A program made the translations under genes and the position numbers. DNA of 64,000 nt from positions 18,392,529 to 18,456,528 of the forward strand of contig NC_044920.1 in assembly GCF_003576645.1 (NCBI RefSeq), in the 5' to 3' direction. Source of the DNA: Ipomoea triloba (taxonomy: Eukaryota; Streptophyta; Magnoliopsida; Solanales; Convolvulaceae). This document shows, piece after piece, positions 1 to 12,831 of this stretch. Below the pieces are notes generated by a model. It searched no databases. It was given only the letters and a program-made list of their open reading frames with translations, and was not told the origin of the DNA. Position 1 is the stretch's first letter; each line of letters opens with the position of its first letter.

Positions 1-467
1 ATATAAAGTTTTACTACTTTTAAAGTGGATTGTATAGCAAAGACACCGAGTAAATAGTTTAGACTTAAAATGTGATGATAAAATGGTTGATTCACTTTGA
101 AATGTAAGAATATTTCAAAAATGCAAATAAATTGAGTAACTTATTGCCAATTATCTTGTGATCTAGTGACATGAAGTACTTATCAAATAGAAGGTTATGG
201 GTTATAGTACTAAAAAATGAGTGAAATGGGAGTAAGTGGGTACATTTTTTAAGTTATTAAGAGGCAAAAGAATAGAATTAATGAAACATGAAGGTTCGAC
301 ATTCATCAATCATGCTATATATTTGAGGCTTTTACCCTAATCTATACCGGGATACTTAGGCACACTTTCTCCTAACAAGATATAAGATTTTATATTGCCA
401 TTGGGCTATTTCACTGTATTTTTACCAATGAGTAAATGCATGCAGGTAGTACAAGATTGGGTTTTAG

Positions 468-1311
468 CATCGTTGAAAAAATTTCTAGACCCACTTTGGC
501 CCGGGTACGCTAAGCGCCTAGCTTTTTGTGTATAGTCATTTCGATTTTTTGTAGGGCATTGTCAATTTTAGTCCACTTCATTAATTTTTGTCACATTGCG
601 GCCAGTCTTATTTAATCCTTGCCACTTTTAGTCCACCTTTACAATTTTTGTCAAATAACCGTCCAAAACAACGGTATTTTGGACTAATCCGTGGCTTTGT
701 AATGTGGCTCACATGGCTTTCGTTGGACCTCTTCATTGGATCAAAATGTGTAAGGAAGACCACTGCAAAGGGTCAAGGAGATGACAAAAGCATGAAAAGA
801 CAAAAAATACCCTTGTTTAGGACGGCCATTTGACGAAAATTTTAATGGTGGACTAAAAGTGGTAAGGACTAAATAAGACTGGCCGCAATGTGGCAAAAAT
901 TAATGAAGTGGACTAAAATTGGCAATGCCCCAATAACAATAGGACCAAAAATGCAAATGACTCTTTTTTTTATTTCATCTTTTATTTCTAAAAAAAATTA
1001 AAATTTTTAAAGAGTAATAATTATAAACTATTTAATACTTTAATAATTAATACTAAAATATTAAATATTGATCTAAAAACATCTAGAGTTTGAACAATTT
1101 AGAATTATTTCACTAAAAATGATGTCGTTTGAGTGAAATAAGTCATTAAAAAGTAGCTAATCGGCCGACTAGGCTTCCTAGTCAGCGACTAATAAGCAGT
1201 CTAGGCGGCACTTAGGCAGCATAGTCGGTTGGCCGCCTAGACCACTTATTATTGTGATACGTTAGGCAGCCGGCTGGCGCCTAGCGCCTAGGCAACATTT
1301 TTACAACACTG
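468..1311. mobile_element. hAT-like MITE (outer element)
   Basis: Related inverted termini lie at 468 (CATCGTTGAAAAAATTTC) and 1311 (reverse complement CAGTGTTGTAAAAATGTTG). They are flanked by GGTTTTAG (460-467) and AGTTTTAG (1312-1319), an 8-bp target duplication with one mismatch, as expected for hAT elements. The right part is rich in CCTAGGCGC-type repeats. It is interrupted by a second inverted-repeat element at about 553-931. No coding capacity is seen. The class is inferred from TSD length. Confidence 0.55.
553..931. mobile_element. Inverted-repeat MITE nested in the 468-1311 element
   Basis: About 100 bp at the left (GGGCATTGTCAATTTTAGTC onward) is repeated in inverse orientation at the right (ending GACTAAAATTGGCAATGCCC). 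The long arms resemble Mutator-type MITEs. I could not find a convincing target duplication. The centre has a short open frame with no recognised product. Confidence 0.6.
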
Positions 1312-3053
1312 AGTTTTAGAGATGTGAAAGCCTCCACGAAAAAGAGAATAGACCTTGAAAATTACAAAAATTTAGATGCACTTCATAGTGTTTGGGCTTT
1401 GTTAATATTTTTGGTTTTGAGAACAAGAAAATCCTTGTGCGGAACTACTATGAACATTGAGAGTTTGAGCTTGAGCTTGAGTTGGGTTTTTTGTGCACAA
1501 AAGTGTACAATTTAATGCAGAATCTCAAAATTAAATTAGCTTGAGTTATCTTTTCATGAGTCTTGGGATGGGTTGATGAGGTTCAAGATATAATTTGGTG
1601 AAATGTACAAGAAACTAGCATTAATTTTAAATATATATATATATATATATAAAAAGAGCATTCTTTGATATGGTTCACCAAAAAATAAATAAAAATTAAG
1701 AAACATAAATTTCTCCACTTTCATATTTGTCCATAAAGAAATGGGTGAATTGACAAGTAGGTTGGGCTAGGTGGGGTGGGATAAGATAAGTTGGGGTATG
1801 GTGGGTGGGGTTACTTTATGGTTATAAAATGACACTTCTAGTAAATTTTCTCCTTCAATTGCTGACACTTTATTTTCCATTTTAGATTAATTGACATCAA
1901 AATGGTGCTTTTGTTCTCATGTACCAAAGAATGAAGCACACTAAAATACTTATAGTTTAGAATATCATTTGAGTCCAAATTAAACGTTATATTATTTCTA
2001 TAGTCATTAATCTCGTATCATCAATGTACTCTAATTTCACTCCAAAAACCAATTTAATTAAGTACTAAAAATGCCACTTTATCATATCAAGAATATGAAA
2101 AATGCCAAGTCTCACAAGCGGTAGTGTGAGAACAGCCTCTCAAAATGAGGGCGGCTCTTTGTGTGCAGTGAACAAAAGTCTAGCCTCTTGATGTGGTAAA
2201 TGCACTGGTTCCTACGAATACGTATAGGTATGGAGGTCGGATGGCATGTGATCTTCTTTTTTTTTTTTTTTTTTGAAAAGCATGTGATCCTTATGTTTGT
2301 TGGTTTAAGTAAAAAGCTCAAGAACTAAATGGAGGTCAAACAATTTGAGCTTATGTGGTAGGTAAGAATGCCAAAAATCTCCTGGCCTCTTGCCATAAAT
2401 GCACGGTAATTATAGAGATAGGGAGGAGACACACGCCAGGAACCGGTATGACAGACATGCGTTGAGCATACACTGGGGAGGTTAAGATTGGCGCCTCGAC
2501 AGCCATGTGTATCAAGATTCTTGAGCACTCACTAAAAAGGCAATTATAGTGCAGTTCTATGTCACTTCTAAAGTGATCTTGACCGGGATGCGCGTCCCGA
2601 CCTTAACTAGTCGGGATCAGCACCCCTGCTGCAAACCATTGTATATCCTTTTTGCTCGGGTGTAGCCTAAGGTCAGGTAGCTTGAGGTTATGGTCGATTA
2701 AGGTCGGTATTAGTTCCTTGTGGCCACCCGGACATAAACCGACCAGGAGTACGTTATGAGGGGTGGTATACCTGGAGTATATTCCCATTACCTCTGTTGG
2801 TCAATTGAGGCACCATGATTTATCTCTTTACTGCTATTTCCACTTTTATTTAATTAGTCTACTACTATAAAGAAGGCTAAGTGATAGAACTTGACCCCTA
2901 CTACTGTAAAATAACTTCATAATACACAGTTTAATTTAACAGCAATCAACATATCCTTTTCATCTAGATTTTTGTCTTCCGAGCTGTCTATAAAATAGTT
3001 GGAGAGTCCATGTTGTTGATCCACACGAACGAACAATATTCAAAGAAACATAT
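1312..3053. other. Intergenic region upstream of the WAT1-like gene
   Basis: There is no supportable gene here. It holds a short AT microsatellite (about 1632-1650), an A/T-rich stretch, and a less AT-rich block at about 2580-2790 that looks like old transposon sequence but is not recognised. The last 60 bp are the likely promoter of the next gene. Confidence 0.5.
2989..2996 (+). promoter_or_regulatory. Candidate TATA box of the WAT1-like gene
   Basis: TATAAAAT lies 58 bp upstream of the ATG at 3054, in an otherwise unremarkable leader. The spacing would give a short 5' UTR. This is inferred from sequence only. Confidence 0.4.
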
Positions 3054-4389
3054 ATGGAGACAAGAAAGCCATACATTGCTGTGCTCATCATTCAGTTGAT
3101 CTATGCAGGCATGGCTTTATTATCCAAAGCCGCCATAGATGAAGGGATGAATACTTATGTTTTTGTTGCTTATCGTCAAGCATTTGCCACCATTTTCTTA
3201 GCTCCATTTGCTTTCTTCCTCGACAGGTATAGTAGTTTCTCCATTGCTCTTTTCTCTGATCTGATCTGATCTTGTTGGATTTTGTTTTGTTTTGTTTTTG
3301 TTTTGTTTTGTTTTGTTTTTGTTTTGTTTTGTTTTGTTTTTCTAAAATGGATTTTGTTTTGTTTAGTTTTGTTTTTCTAAAAATATATAATACTATACAG
3401 ACCTCTTAACTTTCTGTTTTTGGGTTTTGGCAGAAAGATCAGTGCTCCCTTGTCATATAGCGTACTGTGGAAGATCTTCTTGGTTTCTTTCATAGGGTAC
3501 ACTCCATCCGACAAACAACGTTTATTTAATTAATATTAGTTGAGTTTGTTTTAATGTTGTTCATAGAATATAATTAATACGCCAATTGTCTAAATTAAAA
3601 CACCCTTTCAATAATATTATTATATTTTTTGAGTACATGCAAATAATATTATTATATTGTTGTGATATATTTCAGGATTACTCTGTGTTTAAATCTCTAC
3701 TATTTTGCATTGAAGTACACTTCAGCAACCTTAGCAGCAGCCACCACTAACATAATCCCTGCTCTAACCTTTACGATGGCAGTTATATCAAGGTATATAT
3801 GTTAGTTAAAACAAAAACAGAAAGCTAAGCCGCCTGCCATACTAATGTTTTTTAGGGTGGCCAGAGAAACTAGTCTAAGTTGCTCATAATTAATAGGTTT
3901 AAACTAAAAGGATTGGGATTCAAACTTTTGACCTAGTGGTTACAAGTTTGTATCTTTAACCATTTAGGCTAGACTTACCCCATACATGCATATATTTTTT
4001 TTGGGGTGACAGGAAAACCAACCTAAGTTACTCATAACTAGTCAGCTCAAACCAAAAGGATTGAGCTTCAAACTCGTGACCTAGGCTTACCCCATTCATT
4101 CATGCATGCATATATATATATATAGGGGTGACGGGAAACCAGTCTAAATTGTTCATAGCTGACCAGCTCAATCAAATCAAAATGACTCAAAATGACTGAG
4201 ATTCAAACTCGTGACCTAGTAGTTACAAGTTTGTATCTTCAGCCATCTGAACTATGATTACCTCATGCACCCCATACATGCATATATTTTTTTTGGGTGA
4301 CAGGAAAATCAACCTAAGTTGCTCATAACTAGTCTGCTCAAACCAAAAGGATTGGGCTTCAAACTCGTGACCTAGGCTTACCCCATTCA

Positions 4390-4451
<62 letters not shown>

Positions 4452-7324
4452 TGGCGACGGGAAACCAGTCTAAATTGTTCATAGTTGACCAGCTCAATCA
4501 AACCAAAATGACTGAGATTCAAACTTGTGACCTAGTAGTTACAAGTTTGTATTCTCAATCATCTGGACTATGATTACCTCATGCATGCATATATTTATTA
4601 TATTATACATAAATGGTGAACGTACGTACAGGGTGGAGAAGCTGTCAATTAAGCGGTCACATGGGATGGTAAAAGTGTTGGGGTGTTTGGTTAGCTTTTG
4701 TGGAGCGTTGGTGTTTGCTTTTGTTAAAGGGCCACATATAAAGTTGTTGGACTTGGGGTCAACTGGAAGTCAAGAAGAGGCATCAAGCAGGGTAGTGAAG
4801 TTTAGTTTCAAGTGTGAGATGGTAAAGGGGACTTTGGTGATGCTGTCGGCCAATGCACTATGGTCAATGTGGTACTTAATGCAGGTATGTATATATGTAT
4901 CTATACATGTCAATATTTCTCCTTCTCCTTCTCCATATATGCCATGCAATGTGTTGGGGAGAGGCTGGTAAGAGGAAGCTAAACTCCCCACCCCTCGAAA
5001 ATGTGACAGGATAAAGTTAACTCAATGGTTCAATAGGTAGTATTTAAGAGAAAAGATCAAAATTTGGCAACAGCAATGTGGAATTATGTCTAAAGTGGGC
5101 CCGGGCGGGATTTTAGGGCGTGCAAGACGGGTAACAGCACAAAGCCTCAAAATTTTTGGGGTCCTAGTTCAGCCCTGTCCTAATAGTTAGTATATGTATT
5201 TGTGATTATATTGGCCCAAAATTAAGTTTTTAGCAATTTTTCTCTTCGCAATTTTTTTTCAATTCGCAGCTTATTTATACTTTGATAGGGCTCCACTTAT
5301 TTTCACGCAACTTAAAAAAATCAGCCCTGAAGTGGACATTTCTCTTGTGCTGGCATTTGACCCTGCCTGTTGTCGAGACGTGGGAGACTTTAAGGTTGAG
5401 AGAAGAAAATGTGGCAAGATATAAGAAAATAAAGTTACATTTAAAAAAAAAAAAAAAAGAAGAAGAAGAAGAAGTTACGTTTTTACTGTGAGCTATATAG
5501 TTTTTGGCGTGGTGATAAGCGTTTGGTCCTAATACAGTGCAGTGCAGGCACATGTGATGAAACAGTATCCGGCAAAGGTACGCCTCACAACTCTGCAGTG
5601 TTTGTTTAGCTGCGTGCAGTCTTCGGTTTGGGCCATGGCAATGGTAAGGGATACTTCATCATGGAAGCTTCACTGGGATATTAATCTCCTCTCAGTTGCC
5701 TATTGTGTATGTTTTCATCTCGACTATATTTATTCATTCTGATTCTCACATATAATCAATAATTTATAACTGAATTGAAAGCATATATCCATCTTTGCGT
5801 TGTTTCTTTTCCCTTGACTGACTAGATATTTTGGTGCAGGGCATAGTTGTGACGGGCATTACATATTGGTTACAACTTTTTACAGTGGATAAAAAAGGGC
5901 CAGTCTTCGTGGCTATGTTTACTCCACTAGCACTCGTTATAACTGCAGTAGTTTCTGCATTTTTGTGGAAGGAAAAACTTTATTTGGGAAGGTACTTAAT
6001 TTACTGTAATGCATATCCTTGATTGTGGATTCATTTTTATTACCAATCGGAAATTACTTAATTAATTGGGTACGCTAAATTGGTTCTACGGTACCCCGAC
6101 CTCATTTGCGTATGACACACAGTTTATTAGCAAATACTCTCTCAGTCTCATTTTATATGTCTGTTTTGATTAATGAGTGACTGGAGTGATTTTTTAATCT
6201 AATTTTTCATAATATTAAGTTTAGTACACTATTAATGCTAAAGACCTTGTGGTCAAGTGGCACCCGGTGTCCTGATTAACACTCTCACATGGATGATGTG
6301 GAGTGGGTTTGAGCTCCAGTGGAGTCAACAAAAAAAGTATTAATGTATTATTAAATACAAAAAATCAAATTTAAAAATAAGTAAAAAATACTAAAAAAAT
6401 AAATTAAACAAACAAAAAATAAAATCAAATTTAAAAATAAGTAAAAAATACTAAAGAAAATAAATTAAACAAACAAAAAATAATTGGTTTGACCAATGAA
6501 GATAGTTTTTGTTGATAAGTTTAATTTTTATCAATTTTTATACACAACTATTATTTTAGTGTCAAAATTCATAATGCTGGTCACTCCTCCATTTAGGACA
6601 TGTTGAAATATGAAATTATAAGGGTATTTTCGTCCTTTCATAATTAAGCCCAATTCGAACAATAATAAAGGGATTTAATTAAGCCCTAGTTAATATCTCA
6701 ATTTTCTGTTCTCCTCGTCATCATTTTAAATGAACAAGGAGGAGAAGAAGGATGAGGAGGAGAAGGCGAATTGGGGTTTTAGGACTTAATTAAATCCCTT
6801 TATGCATGTTCAAAATGGGATCTTAATTATGAAAGGATGAAAATACCCTTAATATTTCATATTCCGGCATGTCCTAAACGGAAGGGTGACCGGCATGATG
6901 AACTTTGGTAGTAAAACAATAATCATTAATGAAAATTGGTGAGAATTAAACATGAGAATCAAAACTGTCATTTTGCTAATACGTACTCGTGGAACCTAAG
7001 GTAATATTATAATTGCATAGTTGGGACGGAATTGAGCAAGTTTGAAACTCGATGACTAAAGTGGTGAAGTCTTAATAATCGAGAAGCTAAATCGGGTATT
7101 AACTGTCTCAATAATTAATAGTTCTAAGGGATTTGACATAAAGGCTATACATAGATAGCTGAGGTGAAGTTGGTTTTGATGTGCTTTGAAGCTTGTGTGG
7201 CGGATTACTGCTGATAGGGGGCCTGAATGGCTTCTTGTTGGGGAAAAACATGGAAGCAAAACAGCTGCAACAATTAGAGCCAAAAGAGGGATCCACAATG
7301 GAGTGCACTATCTACACAACATAA
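3054..7324 (+). CDS. WAT1-related protein (MtN21/EamA-type transporter), 7 exons
   Basis: Exons read at 3054-3226, 3434-3496, 3676-3792, 4632-4884, 5548-5706, 5840-5991 and 7192-7324. Every intron is GT..AG and the exons sum to 1050 nt (349 aa plus TAA). The start is the first ATG, giving METRKPYIAVLIIQLIYAG. The protein is almost wholly hydrophobic and matches the two-EamA-domain, ten-helix plan of plant WAT1/UMAMIT carriers. Domain 1 covers about residues 8-135 and includes YTSATLAAATTNIIPA. Domain 2 covers about 185-325 and includes GPVFVAMFTPLALV. The length is slightly short of the usual 350-400 aa because the C-terminal tail is brief. Family members export amino acids or move auxin at the plasma membrane or tonoplast; the substrate here cannot be told. 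The seven-exon layout and splice phases agree with the family. Introns 3 and 6 carry repeats, but no coding exon is damaged, so the gene is probably functional. Confidence 0.93.
3286..3372. repeat. (TTTTG)n microsatellite in intron 1
   Basis: Runs of TTTTG and TTTTTG units lie just inside the first intron of the WAT1-like gene. A simple sequence repeat. Confidence 0.85.
3846..4590. repeat. Degenerate tandem array filling intron 3
   Basis: About five units follow one another. Each has the order 'GGTGACRGGAAACC', 'CTAAGTTGCTCATAACTAG', 'CAAACTCGTGACCTAG' and 'CTTACCCCATRCATGCATAT', ending in an AT run that is 54 bp long in the fourth unit (4397-4450). Units alternate between two lengths, so the repeat has a higher-order structure. 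The 'caaactcgtgacc' core resembles a tRNA-type B box, so the ancestor may have been a SINE (inference). Confidence 0.7.
5008..5135 (+). repeat. SINE-like repeat, family 2, copy in intron 4
   Basis: The segment starting TTAACTCAATGGTTCAATAG and passing through 'gcaatgtggaattatgtc' shares its order of motifs with 8180-8330. Two dispersed copies with similar start and body suggest a short interspersed element. No clear target duplication was found. Confidence 0.4.
6139..6480. repeat. Stowaway-like fragment with a SINE fragment, intron 6
   Basis: 'CTCTCAGTCTCATTTTATAT' and the following 'AATATTAAGTTTAG' match the start and body of the Stowaway-like MITE at 13998-14236. The SINE copy at 6243-6336 lies inside it, followed by two near-identical A-rich repeats at about 6356-6480. 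Confidence 0.5.
6243..6336 (+). mobile_element. tRNA-derived SINE, 5' part
   Basis: It begins GACCTTGTGGTCAAGTGGCA (A-box-like) and reaches GGGTTTGAGCTCC (B-box-like), the same order as the fuller copy at 14361-14510. It ends in an A run. It lies in intron 6 of the WAT1-like gene. Confidence 0.65.
6579..6891. mobile_element. MITE with ~70 bp inverted repeats in intron 6
   Basis: The left end GGTCACTCCTCCATTTAGGA and right end (reverse complement GGTCACCCTTCCGTTTAGGA) continue as inverted repeats for about 70 bp, through 'gggtattttcgtccttt'. The centre is a purine-rich block. Non-coding and non-autonomous. It sits in the 1.2 kb last intron and does not touch the splice sites. Confidence 0.75.
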
Positions 7325-7568
7325 GTGATTATGTATATATATATATATGATGGGACACCCATTATATATATCTATCTTCTTTACTGGCAAGCAATTGATC
7401 AACTTTGATGGAGCAGGCAGGCCTGGCCTCCTCCTCCTTTGATAGATATTAAGTAGGAAACGTGTTGTATGTACAGTTATGTATCAGAAAGTAGAACTCA
7501 ACCCTGTGTGTTCTGTTGCTAGTGATTTTTTCTCTTTTAAATTACTGTGCTTTTATTTGTTTGTTATT

Positions 7569-8446
7569 GAGCATTTCCAGCAGTGTTTTCTCTATGGATT
7601 TTTTTAGTAGTTATGTGGAGGGGAGAGAGTGTGAAGTGGAGGGGAGAGAAACAAACACAAAAAGAGAATAGATTTTTTGTGGGTCTGCAAAAAAAAAAAA
7701 AAAAAAAGAGAGATCCGCTTAGGTGAGTCGCTGACTGGGTGCTTTTTTTAAAAAATATTTTTACTTGTTTTCATTTTTCTCTCTTTTTTTTTCCTTACTC
7801 CTCATCTCTCTTATGTGGAAACAATAAAATAAAATAAACCTGACAATGGGAGTAGACATTTAAAGCAACACCGTCATCAATTTTTTGGGTTTTTATGATT
7901 GATGATGGATGAGAGAGATGTTAATTTGGAGGTGAGAGAAAAGAGAAAAAAGATTTAAAAAAAAAAAAAAAGAAAATTGCAGGAGAGATTTGTTTTTTTT
8001 GGGTTTCCGTGGAAAAAATCATCTTTCTTGGTGCATGAAACGTGTGCACTGCCTGTGCCCACTAGGCATGTGCCCACTAGGCTTGTAAAACTGATTTTTT
8101 TTCCCTTTTTCTCTATTTTCATCTTTCTCCGTCCTCCCTATGTGGCAAGAAGAAATCTAACAAAGTCTAGCATTGCATAGGCTTAACTCAATTGTTTTAG
8201 TAAGTATTTAGGAGAAGAGACAAAGATTCGGACTTTGATAGCGATCGTGTGGAGATTATGTTCAAATTGGACACTGTGCGCACTGACATTTAGAAATGTC
8301 TGCTGAACCATTGAGTCAGATCACCATAATTTGCATCCTTTTAAATACTCTATCTGACCAGAATATGGACCTTTAAGAATAGGGATTCAATCTTTTAATT
8401 TGGTCGAGAGAGGAAGAAACCTTACAAAAACTGATGAAGATGCTCT
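7569..8446. mobile_element. Harbinger-like MITE, interrupted
   Basis: The left end GAGCATTTCCAGCAGTG and the right end (reverse complement GAGCATCTTCATCAGT) resemble the common plant GAGCATCTCC-type termini of Harbinger MITEs. The interior is purine-rich with A runs and contains the SINE-like copy at about 8180-8330. The call depends on the termini only. Confidence 0.4.
8180..8330 (+). repeat. SINE-like repeat, family 2
   Basis: The segment beginning TTAACTCAATTGTTTTAGTA and running through 'gtggagattatgttcaaatt' is the second copy of the family seen at 5008-5135. The source is unknown. Confidence 0.4.
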
Positions 8447-8881
8447 AGGGATAAGCAATGAGATTTTTACTTCCCCCTCATTAAAAGATAGATTTGGGTC
8501 TACAAAAGACTAAAATCAAGAAGAAAGACACACTCCCAAGCAATTCTAGGACATTGATGGAAATGACTAAAGTCAAAAGGAGAGATACATTCTAACTCAA
8601 TTCTATGACCTAGAAAACACTGAAACAAAAAACCAAATATACACAATTCCACTCAATTCCATTTTGGTGTCGTTGATGCACATTTTCTGTTGTTGAAGTT
8701 CACTATAATTGAAACTACATTTTCTGTTGTTGAAGTTCACTATAGTTGAAACTGCAGTTTTTTTTTGTTTATTCTTCTTGTTTTTCCTTTTCTGAAACTG
8801 TTGATTGCTCTAACCTGAACGTCTTTAAATATCAGATACAATCCGCTGCAATTTTTACAATCCTTTTGATTGAATGGAGAT

Positions 8882-9182
8882 AAGGCGTCGGTTATTTGAA
8901 ATAACCGACGCTGTATCTCTATTTTTTAAAAAATAAAACGAGTTACGGCGTCGGTAACCGACGCCGTATCTCAATTTAAATAAAAACGGCATATGGCGTC
9001 GGTTTTGTAAAAAAATCGGCGTCGTATGTAGTTATTTAAAAATTTTAAATTAATATACGACGTCGATTTTTTAAAATCGACGTCGTATAATTTATTTATA
9101 ACGTCTGCTGGAACTACGTCGGAAAAAAACCGACGTCGTATGTCCAAAATAACCGACGTTGAAAGGTATTTTTGTAGTAGTG
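8882..9182. mobile_element. CACTA transposon terminus with subterminal repeats
   Basis: The block ends at 9182 with the reverse complement of CACTACTACAAAAATACC, a typical CACTA end. Inside are at least eight direct and inverted copies of a 'CGACGTCGG'/'GGCGTCGGTT' motif spaced 20-50 bp apart, typical of CACTA subterminal regions. The other terminus and a transposase were not found, so this is probably a deleted or end-only copy. Confidence 0.7.
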
Positions 9183-9774
9183 GATATCAAGTACTATAAG
9201 TTTAGGTTCTACCATAAATATTTCAAGTAAAAATGAGTTTGAAAAGTATTTTTACCGTATCAATCTTACAGACTACGCCAAGCTGAAATTTCCAACTACT
9301 GTTGATCCCACATCATTGTTAGTGACTTGAAAGTTGGTTTGAATGTGTGTTTGAGTATATATATGATTTATTTGGATATATATATATATATATATGACCC
9401 TTATCCACATGAGGACACTAATTGATAGAGGACTATGAGGGCAAATCATAACCATCCATACCATTACATTAAAGGGCTGAGATTAAGGATAATTAAGCTT
9501 GGGATTCACGCACTATATTTATATTAAGGGAAAATAGGATATTTGATAAGAATTGTAATTAAGGTAAGTTTGTAATTAACATATATGTAGTAATTGGCAG
9601 AGAATATAATCGTTTACTCCTGTAGAGTGTATAGAACATACGGAAACTGCAAATAATGAAGGCAAAGGAGACAGCAGGTTGAAGATGATGCCATGGATGA
9701 AGATGGACGAATAGTGTACAAACAGAACATAGAGATCGCAATAAACTACATTAAGTAACGCAATTTCAACCCTT

Positions 9775-10760
9775 AATATATGTTTGATAAATGAATAAGA
9801 ATGCTAAGGAGGTTTCGGGAAAATATGGGTGGTGGTTTAGAATATACTTATTGATGGGGGAATGGTTAGAGAAGTTGATACATACCGGTGTGTGCTGATT
9901 TACTATATATTGTGTGCCCATTTATTGTATATCGTGTGCCTATAATGTTTGAGTTGCGTGCCTCAGCTGTATTATATTATGACTAGTTAATGAACACTGT
10001 AAAAAAAAAAAAGGCCAAGAACGCGAATTCAACCCTTAATATATGTTTGAAAAATAAATGTCTGGGAGTGAGGTTTGGGAAAAACATGGGTGGTGGTTAG
10101 AACATACGTTTTGATACAGTTAATGGATGGGGAATGGTTAGAGAAGTTGATACATGATAGTGTATGTGTGCCGATTTACTATATATTATGTGCCTATAAT
10201 GTATGAGTTGTGTGCCTCGATTGTAGTATAGTAGAACGAGTTAATGAACGAGTTAATGTATATGTACTTGTTCTTGAAACTGGAAAGGTATTTTTGTTTA
10301 GGATGATCAGCAGTTAGCACTTAGCTAGTTTATTTGTACAACAAACATTGAAAAATTAGCACAGATTCTTCATGTTTTCCTATCATTTTACTCAAATTAC
10401 TAACCTACTTGACGTTGCCCTCTAAAAAAAAATGCTTGTGATTCAAAGTCATATTTTGAGTGGCCAACAAAGGTGTTTTCGATAGTTCATGTTAAAAGTT
10501 ATAAATATTTGACTGCGTTGATGTTTGCGCTAATCCTCATAGTTATGTCATTGTGCATTTATTAAAATACACTTAGCATGTCTAGCTTCTTTAAAAGAGA
10601 AAGTGGAATAAGAATGCGAAGGAGGTTTGGGAAAAACATGGGTGGTGGTTTAGAACATACTTATTGATACAGTTAGTGGACAATGGTTAGAGAAGTTGAT
10701 ACATATCGGTGTGTGCCAATTTACTATATATTGTGTGTCGATTTACTATATATATTAATA
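9775..10760. repeat. Three dispersed copies of a ~150-bp unit
   Basis: Copies at about 9782-9915, 10035-10200 and 10608-10755 share 'gaggtttgggaaaaacatgg', 'ggtggtttagaacatac', 'gttagagaagttgatacat' and a run of GTGTGCC-type motifs before 'tttactatatatt'. Unit spacing is uneven and the sequence between copies is unrelated, so this is not a simple satellite. Confidence 0.7.
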
Positions 10761-11599
10761 AATAACAACATTTCAATGTTTAAAAAAATGGTTTCATGAC
10801 ATACAAATCGAGTTTAACATTTAAACGCTAACCATTAACGTGGCACACAGGCACCGCTAAAAAGGCACACACCATATAACTTTAAACGCAAACCATTAAC
10901 CATTTATTTTGGTCTCTTTCCTAATGTATTTTTTTTTACTTTTTATTTTTAAGTTTAAAATTGATTAGATTTAGTTTTAATGAATTATTAAAAATGTCAC
11001 TTTTGATGGTCTAGAAGAATTAAAAGTGATAATTTCTTTTTTACAATCAATGAGTAAATTAATCGTATTTCAAAAAAAATTGATTTTGAATATAATGATT
11101 AATAATTTAATTTTGTAAAAATATGTAAATTCTGACGTATTCTTGTGTTAATTATATAGCGAAATGCTATTCAAATTATTAACATGATTTACGACTAGAG
11201 TTTAGATATTAAACATAAACCAAAAACTAGGCACACACCATACCTAAGAGGGCACACAAGGCAAATTGCATGGCCAAAAATGATTATGTTAGTAGGGGTG
11301 TGTGCCGTACTCGTCTATAACGTGTGCCACACAAGATAAAATCGTGTGCATGAAATTAAAACTGGCAACACTTTCATATTAAATAAAAGCCGAGAACTAT
11401 GCATTGATTTTGAGAGAGCAAAAAACAGACACGCAATCGCGAATGAAGGGCGTACAACTGTACGTAAAAACGGACACATAAAATATGCTAAGACAACAAT
11501 GATCACAAAAATAAGCTAACACTGATCAAAATTAGGGGACCAACAGTGTAGGCGGCACCCTAACTCTAACAGTAAAAAATCGAGCTCACTCCTCCGGGG

Positions 11600-12831
11600 T
11601 TAAATAGGTATCTGGAGCATCCCATAGAGGTCTCGCCGCATCCTTTCTAGGAAAGGAGCCAAACCTTCAACACAATTTTCATCATCATTTGGTAGTTGGG
11701 ACGAGCACTCCACCGAAGGCGATTCCCTAGCCTTTTTTGCTACCACCAACAAAAACAAATAACATCAAAAGGAGAAACTAATGGTGCACAATACGATGGT
11801 GCACACAACATATTCAAGCGTGACACACAATATATCAAAGCATATATACACACACATACAACCTTATATTCATAATTTAAAAACTTGTGCATGGGCATAT
11901 GACTTTATTAAAAAAAAAATAGTAATAACAACTACCATTTATATTCGGTTATAACAAGCACGCATAATTTAAACAATTTCCAAATAAAACATACCAGTGA
12001 TATTTTGTATAGATATTTTGATAACAACCCCGCCTATTATGGGACACAATATATACTAGAATGCCACACAATATATACAGGAAAAAAAAATGAGTGCCAT
12101 ATAATAACTCGGCACAGTACGATGGTGCACACTTCATATTCAACCAGACATACAAAAACCATGCATACGAAAATTAATAAATAAAAAAGCAGTAATTTGT
12201 AGCTTACTTACTTTGCATAATTCAGTCTAAACATTTTGCAAAAAAAACTAAAAAACCAAAAAATAATAACAGAGCAAAACCCTACTCCAAAATAAAGGAT
12301 TATTCCTCCCTAAGTATATATCCTCATTTTTGTTAGTTCAGCATTAAGTGTGCTTCCTCATGTATTGATTTTTAATGCAACTAAATCTTTTTTTCACTGA
12401 AGTTACTTTTGCTAAGCCAAAAAGCAGTCATTATTCAAGTATAGGTAAGTAGCAACTCCTTTACCCATTTTTGTGTAAAATTTGTCATAATAAAGCCAAC
12501 CAAAAGAACAAAACTAATTGTGGTTTACAAAAAATAATTATACAATAGGAAAAGAAAAAAAAAACCATAGCAGGCAACCCTACTTCGCCTCCCGAATACC
12601 CCAAGCCTACCACCGGCGCTCATAAGAACCAATAAATCCACCGGAAAACCCCATCAACATCCGCCAATCCCGACAAGAAGAATTACAAGATAAGAAACAA
12701 CAAAAAAACAAAACAAAACAAAAAAAAAACAAAAAACAAAAAAGAAGATGGAAACGCCTACCTATACTCGCCGGCACCGACTCTTGACCGGAGCGCCTAT
12801 ATCGACGATAGGAACCGCCGACATCCGCCAT
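11600..12831 (-). CDS. Possible small gene or captured exons, unrecognised
   Basis: On the minus strand an ATG at 12831 opens a 70-nt exon (12762-12831, MADVGGSYRRYRRSGQES...) that ends at a GTAGG donor. A distant exon with acceptor TAG at about 11744 codes KARESPSVECSSQLPNDD and PFLERMRRDLYGMLQIPI before TAA at 11600. Local GC is higher than in the surroundings. Middle exons were not resolved and the family is not recognised. The block sits inside the GTGTGCC repeat field, so the exons may be a fragment carried by a transposon. Confidence 0.25.
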
